A stretch of DNA of 64,000 bases from Corythucha ciliata (taxonomy: Eukaryota > Arthropoda > Insecta > Hemiptera > Tingidae): positions 1,674,001-1,738,000 of the forward strand of contig CM075937.1 of NCBI GenBank assembly GCA_038030265.1, read 5' to 3'. The position numbers and the translations under genes were made by a program. Below the pieces are notes generated by a model. It made no database searches and was not told the origin of the DNA. It worked only from the letters and a program-made list of their open reading frames with translations. Below, piece by piece: positions 20,330-30,220 of the stretch (its first letter is position 1; each line of letters opens with the position of its first letter).

Positions 20330-22678
20330 TGGAATTGGAATGGAAACGCTCTCCCCTAAGGATTACGCTAGTCAGACCGTCTAGAATGTGTCTATGAGTT
20401 CATTTCCTCCGATCTTTTCCATTGAGAGAAGAAGAAAGAAAAATGAGGCTATTCGAAAGAAAACCATTCAGCCCTATAGTCATCACTGGGAACAGGGGAA
20501 ATAATTGATGAAATTAAAAACAAAAAGTCAGAGTACCTACGGATGGGAATGAACTGCCCCGAGGCTGATTTCTGTGCACATGGAAAACGCACTTGAAGTG
20601 CCACTACCACTGTTGTTTTAACAGAGTAGGTAGAGCTACATTGTAGCCTTAATTATTCAATTCGTACAAAGTTAGCATTCCATGTTATAAAGCGTGTGCC
20701 AGAAAATCAAAATTGCTCTCCGGATGGAAATTAGCGACGCTCTTTTTTTCTAAAATAAAAAATAAAAAAAATGAACACTGTTTCGTTATTTCAATGGTAG
20801 AGCCGAGCAGTCTCACAATAAAAAATAATACGCCGAAATGACTCTCGCGCGATGTGCTATATTTATAGTGGTAAACAAAACCGCCCAACAGGTCGTGGCG
20901 CCCAACAGGTGATTTCTGGGCCCTATCGATCTTGAAAGCCTTCCTCACACGCTCAGCACCATCTCTCTCACTCTCTCTTCCCCCCTGGCTTTCGCAGGTT
21001 TTGATTGAAGGGGTTGGCTGGGTGACCCGCGAAGAACATGTATTCGTGGGTGATGAGGATGGAGGAGGAGGAGGAGGAGGGGGTGATGATGATGGTGTAC
21101 GGAGGAAAAGTGCGTAGCCTCCAGGAAAAGAGGGTGGTCGGACGCATGATGACATTTTGAAGAAAGGTAATGCGGAGATGGATAGGGAGATGAAGTATTT
21201 TTTTTCGAAACTGAACGTTTTCACCTCCCTTGGCGTACCCACCGTTTTCACCCTCACGCAATGTCCAAACCCCCCCCCCCTCATCCTCCTCCTCATCCCA
21301 CAACGACCCACACTCCAGGGCAGCAAACTCAACGTTCTCCGAAAAGGGGAGCCTCTACGAGCAGGCGCGTGTTCCATTTCGCTTTCTCATCGAGTTGGCG
21401 GGAGTGGGAAAATGGTTGGGATGACATCAAGCGTTCCTGAAAAATTTCCCTCGGGTTGCCCTAGCCACCCCCCCCCCCTTTTTGGATTTTCACCCCACAG
21501 AAACTCCTCTCCTTCACGCCCTCATGATGAACCTTAAAGGTCTCTCCCACTCTTGCCGTACTGTTTCAGTTTGAAATAAGACGCCAAAGAATGATGACCT
21601 GAGAAAATGTACTGATTCAAATGGAAAATAAACAACATCTAAATGATTCGCGATTAATCGAAACTTCGTTCTTGGCATTATGGCGACGAATATTCTGCTA
21701 TAGTACCAAAAAGTGAGATTTTATGTATACTTTGTCGGTGTTGTATCCCCCCCCCCCCTCATACCTACTACATGTTTCCTCTTTAGCTTACAACCCATCT
21801 GGGACCTGGGGAATGACCCTCCCAATGGTCTCAAACTTTCAAAAGAACAATGAAACCTGTGAGAGAAAAATGATTTCTAGACCATTTCGATTAGGCGCGA
21901 ATTGTTGTTTACTATTGTTACCGGGCACGTAGCGCGCCAAAGGGTTTATCGTAGGACGGTTGAGCAATGAATTCAGCATTGTTAACGTGTGCGAGAACGT
22001 TTAAGCTAAAAAAGGAGATAGGATTTAGCAACATTCGATGCAGAAATTTAACTCTGTTAAAATTTAATTGGCCCGTGCGCTTAGCTCATAACACGAGTAT
22101 CCCAGGTAGAAGGATAAGGGATACCTATGTATATTTTTTTTCTTAAACGTTGACCATACAGTGAATAAATATCCTAAGGATCTTCCATGTTCGGGAACGA
22201 TGGTTTGCTATATGCGACCATTCGGAATCGACCATAAATGTCATGCTCCCAGTTGAGGTTTGTTCAAAGTGCTTCACACATTTCCTTCAAAGACCGCCTA
22301 GCGTGTCCGAATATCCTGGCTTTCGCACTTTTTACTCGGAGAACCAGTATAATATTGCGTGCAACTCGCCGCAATAATATTCTGACTTCTTGACGGTAAA
22401 CTGTGTAGATGACATGACAAAGGCATTGTAACTCGTATGAGTGGTTACCGTGCCTAGGATGTGTTAATCTATTTCTTTTATTTCAGTATCAATAATAAAA
22501 TTCGGCAATGGGGAACTTGCAAATTTTTCAAGCACTGGTGTTTTTTGAAGAGGGCTCTTCCACAATGCTATTGCTCACATTAAACATTGAAATCAATCAA
22601 GGAATTTTTTAGAACGAATTTCTAAAAATTTTGAGTGGGGATTTCATAACGTCAAAGCCTATTTAATGAAATGGATGG
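20330..22678. other. No supported gene
   Basis: The stretch contains simple repeats (GGA/GAG run at 21060-21085, C-runs at 21270, 21470 and 21747) and short low-complexity frames on both strands. I found no domain, splice pattern or RNA gene. Confidence 0.5.
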
Positions 22679-23178
22679 NNNNNNNNNNNNNNNNNNNNNN
22701 NNNNNNNNNNNNNNNNNNNNNNNNNNNNNNNNNNNNNNNNNNNNNNNNNNNNNNNNNNNNNNNNNNNNNNNNNNNNNNNNNNNNNNNNNNNNNNNNNNNN
22801 NNNNNNNNNNNNNNNNNNNNNNNNNNNNNNNNNNNNNNNNNNNNNNNNNNNNNNNNNNNNNNNNNNNNNNNNNNNNNNNNNNNNNNNNNNNNNNNNNNNN
22901 NNNNNNNNNNNNNNNNNNNNNNNNNNNNNNNNNNNNNNNNNNNNNNNNNNNNNNNNNNNNNNNNNNNNNNNNNNNNNNNNNNNNNNNNNNNNNNNNNNNN
23001 NNNNNNNNNNNNNNNNNNNNNNNNNNNNNNNNNNNNNNNNNNNNNNNNNNNNNNNNNNNNNNNNNNNNNNNNNNNNNNNNNNNNNNNNNNNNNNNNNNNN
23101 NNNNNNNNNNNNNNNNNNNNNNNNNNNNNNNNNNNNNNNNNNNNNNNNNNNNNNNNNNNNNNNNNNNNNNNNNNNNNN
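22679..23178. other. Assembly gap, exactly 500 N
   Basis: 500 consecutive undetermined bases, probably a placeholder length rather than a measured one. It lies about 150 bp left of a large palindrome, a structure that commonly breaks assemblies. Confidence 0.99.
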
Positions 23179-23330
23179 GTAATTTTTCAATATGGCTGCC
23201 TTCTTCGGTGAAAGATTAACCACCGAAAAAAATGTAATTCCTCAACTGAACGAATTTTTCGGTGGAGAGTGAGCTGTTCGTGGTGTTTTTTTTTTTTTTT
23301 TCTCAGTGTAGTTAGAGACTTTTAGGGGCT

Positions 23331-23598
23331 ATAATGAATAAATCTGTCGCCGGTATTTTAATTAATAAATTAATTAGACTGATATTATCCGGACGACGAT
23401 GGAAGGGCATAGCCCAACACGATTCGAGTTTCGAGAAAAAATGGCTCCCCGGCGGGATTTGAACCCGCAACCTCTGGATTACCAGTCCAGCACGATCGAA
23501 ACTCGAATCGTGTTGGGCTATGCCCTTCCATCGTCGTCCGGATAATATCAGTCTAATTAATTATTAATTAAAATACCGGCGACAGATTTATTCATTAT
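23331..23598. repeat. Large palindrome with 104-bp arms and a tRNA-like loop
   Basis: The left arm 23331-23434 and right arm 23496-23598 are reverse complements with about one indel in the TTAATTAATAAATTAATTAG tract. The 61-bp spacer holds a 3' tRNA half (minus strand). The palindrome interrupts the phrase AGAGACTTTTAGGGGC that belongs to a repeat element seen elsewhere, which suggests an insertion. The spacer's T-run also matches a Pol III stop signal. Confidence 0.9.
23442..23490 (-). ncRNA. tRNA-like 3' half (anticodon arm to CCA), GGT loop
   Basis: On the minus strand the anticodon stem CTGGA/TCCAG encloses the 7-nt loop CTGGTAA, which would place GGT (Thr) as anticodon. A T arm GCGGG-TTCAAAT-CCCGC contains a B-box-like GGTTCAAATCC. 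The 3' strand GGGGAG is followed by CCA and then six T. No matching 5' acceptor strand, D arm or A box precedes it: the palindrome arm begins instead. It is therefore a half tRNA or tRNA-derived sequence, not a normal gene. GGT is not the usual nuclear threonine anticodon in animals (AGT, CGT and TGT are), so a bacterial or organellar origin is possible but unproven. Confidence 0.6.
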
Positions 23599-24430
23599 AT
23601 CCATCTAACAACATCTAGATAAGATAAAATTCGGCGTGGTTTACCGATCAGGAGAAACGCCTAGAGTTTCGAGAAACAATGGACCTAGGTGGGGTTCAGC
23701 TTAGCTTATCCCTCGGAGTAATTCATGGACAGAGTTTTACTGGAAGGTACTACCCAAATTTCTTCCTAGCTCACAAACACCGCTCTCCTGAAGACTGCTC
23801 GATGTTTTGTGATGCCTACTTCTAATCGTCGCAATTTTTGACGTGACCTCTTTCTTAAGGTGTATCAGTCTCGCGAACATCTTGTCACAGAGGAGCTTCA
23901 GGAGAGCTTCAATTTCAGGACTATGTTCTGCCAGTTAATTATAATTTCCTTAATTTAGGGAGTTTGACGAGCCACAGAGGGCAAATGCCCCAGAGGCAGA
24001 CGATCATATTCGTAATCAGCTACGTAAAACCTTTCGAATGAGACCAGTTTCAGGACTATGTTCTTCCGGTTAAATTCATGTCCCTAATTAAGGACTTTAA
24101 TTAGCTATAAAATCCTTAGGCCACAGATACACCACGGCTAGGGTGACAAGGTGTCCTTCTTTCCCCGGACTTGTCTTACTTTCTTGAGCGTCTGGGGACG
24201 TCCGGGCTCATTTTTCTTGTGTCCGGGGAGAGATCGAAATTGTCCTCTTTTTTGTCCTACTTTTTCGGTTTCTACTTGATGTAAGTAACCCCTGGATTCC
24301 TAATTCAAAACATCTTTCAAGTTTTCATCTTCAAACAAAGCTGCAGCTCCTAGCCAGAGCCAGTCCCCATTTTGCCCTGGACCAGCTGAGCCGGGTCTTC
24401 TCCCTAACTCCACCAGGTCAGGTCAAGCGC
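23599..24430. other. No gene seen; transposon-like phrases
   Basis: A 20-nt phrase GAGTTTCGAGAAACAATGG near 23664 echoes the palindrome arm border (about 23425). Near 24138-24260 there are repeated GTCCGGGG/CCGGAC words of the kind seen at DNA-transposon ends. No open frame is convincing. Confidence 0.4.
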
Positions 24431-25860
24431 CAGGGGCGGAGAGATCGTAGCACAAAGTCCACTCAGAGAACAATACAGTGATTTCGCCCACTGAATCTGT
24501 TCCACACAACGTCATGCCTCTATTTCACTCAAAACTCTAAAATTCAGCCCACAGCACATGAGAACATTGGCCGACGAACCGGAAAATAAGACTCACAGTC
24601 TGATTTAAAACTAGTCATGCGTTTGGCACTTCGCTCAATAAAAATTAAATTTGGTGGATTCATGTCGTTCAAATCCCAATTTCTGGGTTTGCTTATTCAA
24701 AACCCAAATTTCTTGGAATTTACTCCTTCACAAATTAAATTTCTGGACTTTTGCTCTTTACATAATCAGTTTTGCAGGTTTGGTTAATAAAAAAACCCAA
24801 TTTCGCAAAAAACGAGCGAAAAAAAATTTTCTAATTTTGGCTGGAAATTTTCACTCTTCCATGAACGAACGTTTCAAATTTGGCACCTTAAAAACCAAAT
24901 TCCACTAATTTTTGTTATTTCGTACACCAATTTTGCTGATTTCCTCGCTTTTAAATCCCAAATTACGTGGGGTTTGCTCTTTAAACAACTAATTTTACGA
25001 ACTTTTCCTGCTTCAACACCCAATTTTGTGGACTTCGCTCCTTTACCCCGACTTTGGGGAATTGTGCATGATGAAAAACCAAATTTCGTGGCTTTGCCTC
25101 TTTGTAAAATATGTTTCGCGCGGGTTTGGTTACGTCAACAACCAAAATTGGTGAAAAAATAATGACGAAAAGACAAAAATCGTGATTCTTGCTTTTTCAA
25201 TTCATATTTTCGCTGTTGATTTTTCATGACTAAATGTTTCAACATTCAATGTTTCAAATTTGACACCTTCAAAATCAAATTTCACGAATTTTGTTATTTA
25301 GTACCCCAATTTCACTGAAGTTCGCACGTTTAAAACCAAAATTTCGTGGTTTTTAGATCTAACTGAAATCAGTTTCGCAGGTTTTGCTAATTCAGACAAC
25401 GAATTTGACTCTTTTAAAATTCAAAGTCCCTATTTTGGAGCATTCCAAACCTAAATTTCGTCAATTTTGGTCTTATAAATCCCCAAATTTTGCGGTTTTT
25501 TTAAATCAAAACCTAATTTTGTGGATTTGGCGCATTTCAACCACGATTTCACAGTTGTTGGTTACTTTACTCACCAAATTTCGTGGGTTTGGCTCTTTCT
25601 GGAGTCCAAAGTTGTACACGGCGTCGACCAATTCGAAAAGCTAACATCGAAAACACAAATTTCTTGATTTGGCAGCTTGAACCCAAATTTTACTGAAAAT
25701 GTCTGATTCTGCTTCTTAAAAACCTTAATTCACGAGTTTTTGCTATTTTCTGCTTAAAGGACCCTAATTTTGCGTAATTTCGTTCTTTCAAAAAACGAAT
25801 TTCGTATCCCAAGTTTTTTCTACAATCAGTTCAGAAATTTCGCTTGACTCCTAGACTCTT
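24431..25860. repeat. Minisatellite-type repeat B with a GC-rich left end
   Basis: It starts with CAGGGGCGGAGAGATCG. From about 24640 it consists of degenerate units of roughly 30 bp built on the words CCCAAATTTCGTGG and TTTGCTCTTT. The unit length and the word order on the opposite strand (AAATTGGG, then GAGCGAAA) recall the family A minisatellite (36380, 43440, 47220), so they may be related. There is no coding signal. The right boundary is indistinct. Confidence 0.7.
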
Positions 25861-26730
25861 AAATAGGGGCTCATAAACTATCATTTTGCTGCACACCTTT
25901 CAAAACTGCTGTATTTCCGGTTGAATGGGACTGTCGCCAGCTCTCGGTCTACAACTTCCTCATTGTCATTGCACAAAATGTTATCTTGCAAATGCACAAA
26001 ATAATTTTTCCTGTTTACCGTGTGCCATATGCCCGGTGCTGCGCTAAGTTCCGTCAAAGTGATGAGCATTGTAAAAAAAAAAAAAAAAAATTGAAACATT
26101 CCACGGTTTGATGTTAGACAGTGGGAGCTGCAAAGAAGAAACTCGTTTTAAACTTTTTTTTTTAATTGCGATTGTAATGGAAACATGAGTAAAATTCAAG
26201 GTTTTGGTGAAAATCTATGTTAATTTTGTACATATTGTACTATTTTTTTTTTACCATGAGGGAAGAGGGAGTGAAAAGAAACAATTCAGGCGTTCGGCTG
26301 ATGCGACCGAAGGTGAACTTGGCCGAGCCCGACCTCACGAGGACTCCCGAGCTTCAAGTCTCACCTAAGCCACTATAATCCGAGTATGCTTGTCCGCCAT
26401 ATTGAGCTCTAATGACTAAGTTATGCTATATCAGATAATAGAATGGAGAAGCTTTTTTATTTCTTTCTTTCAAGGTTTTATTGTTTTATGTTGGTTTTAT
26501 GCTTCCTATATTCACATATTAATTGCAATTTATTGATCGGTGATGTCGCTGAGCTTCTTTTTACGTTGCATAATCGTTTTTTCTAGTCACGATTTGTGTT
26601 GACTCTGAAAAAGCTTCTTGCGTCAACCATCTGAATTTGATTCCTCAAATAATTCTAAGGCGAAAATTAACGTAAGTTACTACGCCCTGTGAATGTTACC
26701 GACGATAACGATGTTATTGGCGTCTTACAG
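25861..26730. other. No gene seen
   Basis: AT-rich sequence with an A-run at 26072-26089 and a T-run at 26244. No protein domain or RNA gene is recognised. Confidence 0.4.
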
Positions 26731-26847
26731 CCTGGGAACGAACAGCGTATATTGTCGCTTCAGCGTGAATTGCGAGAGATCAATCGCCTACTAGGAGAGC
26801 ACGAAGAAATGGTGGTTTTAAAACTGTCTTGGGCATCTTCGTCTTAA
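26731..26847 (+). CDS. Possible terminal exon, coiled-coil-like
   Basis: After a good acceptor (GTCTTACAG) the frame reads 38 charged residues, including LSLQRELREINRLLGEHEEM, to a TAA at 26845. The heptad spacing of Leu/Ile is clear for about 28 residues. No partner exon was found upstream within 800 bp and no gene is known here. It may be a real last exon of a gene cut by the repeats, or chance. It is only 26 bp from the end of the BEL/Pao pol frame on the other strand. Confidence 0.3.
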   Translation, partial: PGNEQRILSLQRELREINRLLGEHEEMVVLKLSWASSS

Positions 26848-26872
26848 GGGATTATTTAGTTTAATCGACATA

Positions 26873-29602
26873 TCAAGTATTAAAATCGTTGTTGGGGACA
26901 ACTGGCATAAGTTTGGCTACAGTCCGAGTGTACACCCCTCGGGCTGTTCTAACTTCCGCGGACCGGGGAATTCCGTCATGGCTTTCATAGAGTTTGAGCA
27001 CACGTCCAAGAGGCCAATCGAATGGTTTGGTGTCATCTTTACGGATGAGCACTAGTTCCCCTACCGCAGGGGTTCGTCGGGCTTTCGTCCACTTTGTCCT
27101 CTGAATCATCGTATTTAGGTATTTGGACGACCACCTTTTCCATATTTCCTGGACAGTCTTTTGAACCACTTGCCATCTGGATAAGTAGTTAGGTGAAACA
27201 TCAAGTAAGGGGGGCTCAGGAGGGCAGACCAAGGGAGCTCCAACTAGAAAATGGCCCGGACTTAAGAAGTCGACATCAACGTCGGGGTAATCAGCGTTGA
27301 GACAAAGGGGCCTGCTATTCAATACGCCTTCAATGCGGACCAAAACAGTTGAGAGTTCCTCATACGTTAGTTTTTGATTGGCTATGCTGCGGAACAAAAG
27401 ACGTTTAATCGATTTAACGGCTGCCTCCCATAGGCCGCCCATCCACGGAGCTTCCGGGGAGTTGAAAATATATTCAACTGATTTTGAGGCCAAGTATGAG
27501 CCAATTTCCGGCTCGTTATCCTTCAGAGCTCTGATTATTTCTTTTTTCTCGTTCGACGCACCCACAAAATTGAGTCCCCGATCACAATAGAGGCGATCGC
27601 ACACGCCTCGGCGAGAAATGAAATGGTCTAACGCTGGTTTGAACGCAGCAGAGGACAAATCTGTAGTAAGTTCGATGTGAACGGCTTTCACACACATACA
27701 AACGAACTCACAAATGTACGCCTTGGAGATTCTCGCGTTTCGCCGATTGTGTTCTTTAATTAACAGGGGTCCTGCCATGTCGACGCCTGTATGTAAGAAG
27801 GCTCTAGCCGGAGTAGCTCTGTCTTTGGGCAGATCTCCCATAATCGGATGGAGTTGTCGACTGCGGTACTTATGGCAGGTGGAACAGCTGTGAATTCGTT
27901 TACGCACGAGGGATCGCAAACCAATGATGGCGTACGATCGTTGTACCAGCGCCTGAGTCGTCTGAGGACCGGCATGTAAGAGAAGCAGGTGATAGTAATC
28001 ACACAGTAAGGTAGCAAGACGAGGCTTCGAACATAGTAGAATTGGGTGCATCGCGTTGAAAGCCATCGGCGCCTGACTAAGCCTGCCGCCCACTCTCAAC
28101 AAACCTTCTCTGTCCAAGAATGGGGAGAACTTTAGTAAACGTTTAGATACGTTTGTACCGTTTTTAATGCAGTGACTTGAAAAGTCTTCCCATTGGGCAG
28201 TTTTTACGCAGAGTGACAGAGCTGAGCGAAGTTCGTCGACTGTCAAGCACCCGGTGCGCCGAGCAGAAGAGGGATTGCGAGCATTGGTAATGAATCGCTG
28301 GCTCCAAGCCACAACCCTTTGAAGTTTGCTTAAGGATGAGTAATTCTGGCTCAACTGGAACAGAATACGTTCGTTAGCGGAAGACTCGTCGCATTTGGGC
28401 AATGTCGTTAACACCGAAACCTCTTTCACCTCCGGGAGAGCAGATACGTCCAGAATGATCGGAGAGTTCATTGGCCAAGACTTTATAGGGGAACGCAAAA
28501 ACCTTGGACCGTGCCACCACATTTCCGTTGAAACCATATCCGATGGAAGAACCCCACGCGATGCGCAGTCTGCGGCATTTTCCGCTGACGAAATATGATG
28601 CCATTGAGAAACCTGCGTGACGTCCAGTATGTTTACGACCCGATTAGCAACGTACGTTTTGAGTTTATGAGGAGGCGTTTGGAGAAACACTTGCGAGTCG
28701 GTGAACAAATAAACTTCTCTGACCTCAAGTCGACGTTGGAGAGCAGAAAGCGACGTTAAGAGTTTCGAGAGTAGGAGAGCTCCGTTGAGTTCCAACCGAG
28801 GAATCGTTTGTACTTTGAGGGGGGCAACTTTCGTTTTTGCCTTTATGAGTGTCACAGCGGCATTTTTTGAATCTTTCGCGACGGCAGAGCGTAGGTAAAT
28901 CGCAGCGGCGTACCCATGGGAACTCGCATCGCACATTCCAATTAAATGAAATACGTTGGCTTGTGGGTTTTTACATAAGCGAGGGATCTTTATCAACCCC
29001 AATGACGGAATCTGTGACGCGAACGCCGCCCACCTTGAGGCCACGTTATTTGAAAGATATTCGTCCCAACCTATTTTTTGAGCCCAAAGGTCCTCGAGAA
29101 AACACTTAGCCCAAAACACTACAGGACTTATCCAACCCAGGGGATCGAAGATGGACGCAACATGTGACAAGACAGCTCGTTTTGTTTTGGCGAATTCTGG
29201 ACTCAGCGTTTTATAACTGAAGACGTCTTCGTTGGGTTCCCAAAACAAACCTAAAATCGGAAAAATTTTCTTGTCGTTGGGCGTGATAGATAAGCCGGGT
29301 GCTCTGTGGTCAGGAGATATTTCGTCGATTACCCGTTTCGAGTTAGAAGCCCACTTTCGAACCTCGAATCCACCGTTCAGGAGCATCTGCGTAAGTTCGT
29401 TTCTGAACCGGACCGCTGAGTCATCGTTTGAAACAGATACACAAATGTCGTCCATAAAGCATGATTCGCGAATGGCCAGTGCCGCGAGTGGGAAAGCGGC
29501 TCCATGATCAGCTACTAACTGAAGCAACACACGTTGTGCTTGAAATGGCGAAGAACTGACGCCGTACGTTACCGTGCAGAGTTCGTATTCTTGGACCGGC
29601 AT
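26873..29602 (-). pseudogene. BEL/Pao pol: RT palm to integrase and C-terminal domain
   Basis: The 909-codon open frame begins inside RT. It contains the palm box FMDDICVS (both Asp), then GWISPVVFWAK and the BEL-type RNase H (MCDASSHGYAAAIY, QTIPRLELNGALL, LFTDSQVFL). An H2C2 zinc-binding site follows (HAGPQTTQALV, then CSTCHKYRS). The rve core has acidic residues in GVDMAGPLLI, YCDRGLNFVGA and APWMGGLWEAAVKSIK. A C-terminal domain (GELVLIRKDDTKPFDWPLGRV) common in BEL/Pao and related pols closes the protein. The Met at 29602 is internal: the frame upstream is blocked by TGA at 29618-29620 in RT coding sequence. The long frame suggests moderate age. Confidence 0.92.
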
Positions 29603-29718
29603 TCCTTCGTTTTCTCTTCATACTATGTGCTGGTACGTCCGATCCTCTGGATGTACTAAAATTTGACGACACATCATCTTTATGTCCGTTGTGATTGCGA
29701 TTTTCTCAATGCGGAACA

Positions 29719-29723
29719 ATAGG
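29719..29723. repeat. Target-site duplication ATAGG, left
   Basis: Matches 33248-33252. On both sides the BEL/Pao RT sequence continues. Confidence 0.9.
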
Positions 29724-29861
29724 TGTCATGATATTTTATGAATTATTAATCCCTCCAGTCCTCCCTTTCCACATGATTATTTTCCTAATTGTTTTATCTT
29801 TTAAATCATTCTCATTTTGAGATCAATAAAGCCTTAACTCTGAAAGGTCTATTTTATCACA
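29724..29861 (+). repeat. 5' LTR (138 bp)
   Basis: It starts TGTCATGATATT and ends TTTTATCACA. It includes TTTTGAGATCAATAAA (29815-29830), which holds a poly(A)-signal word and is the reverse complement of the sequence just after the LTR. It is very short for a Ty3/gypsy LTR. Confidence 0.95.
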
Positions 29862-29862
29862 A

Positions 29863-29878
29863 TTTATTGATCTCAAAA
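29863..29878 (+). promoter_or_regulatory. Probable self-priming primer-binding site
   Basis: The 16 nt TTTATTGATCTCAAAA start one base after the 5' LTR and are perfectly complementary to 29815-29830 inside the LTR. No TGG-type tRNA primer site is present. The layout matches self-priming as known from Tf1-type elements, where the mRNA 5' end folds back onto the primer site. The gag ATG follows directly at 29879. Confidence 0.75.
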
Positions 29879-30220
29879 ATGGACAGATACCTAAAACCTG
29901 AGAGGTTCGAGGCTAACCCCAATTCGTCTCAGTCAGCTCAAGAATGGGTCCATTGGCTGAAAACTTTTCAGAACTTTCTTGATTCTATGAATTTGCCGGG
30001 CGTCAAGTTGGAAGATCAAGACAAATTGCGTCTTCTAATCAATCATTTGTCTCATCCGGTGTATCAATTCATTTCGGAGTGTCAAACATTCGAATCGGCG
30101 CTTGAATACCTAAACAGAATATACTTGAAGCCGAAGAACGACATTTTTGCGCGGCACGCCCTAGCCATGAGAAAGCAACGAGATGATGAATCGGTCGATC
30201 AATATCTACAGGAAATGTTA
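29879..30220 (+). pseudogene. Ty3/gypsy gag with internal deletion
   Basis: The start MDRYLKPERFEANPN lies immediately after the primer site, so I prefer ATG 29879 to the earlier in-frame ATG at 29789 inside the LTR. The capsid N-terminal part reads WVHWLKTFQNFLDSM and DKLRLLINHLSHPVY, then YLKPKNDIFARHALAMRKQ and DESVDQYLQ. At about 30213 it jumps directly to the zinc-knuckle region, which is in the pol frame. The capsid C-terminal half, normally about 80-100 residues, is missing. The capsid frame itself stays open to a stop at 30406 but encodes out-of-frame sequence after the junction. Confidence 0.8.

Noticed and set aside
20685..21377. 230-codon minus-strand frame with a proline run
   Set aside because: Low complexity from a GGA repeat on the plus strand, with no domain, and competing frames on both strands have similar length.
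22663..23223. Open frames running through the N gap
   Set aside because: They consist almost entirely of undetermined residues.
23442..23520. Complete tRNA-Thr gene
   Set aside because: The 5' acceptor strand, D arm and A box are missing, and only the 3' half is present between palindrome arms.
24640..25860. CRISPR-like regular repeats
   Set aside because: Units are degenerate, contiguous without unique spacers, AT-rich, and lie in an animal genome. Minisatellite is the better reading.
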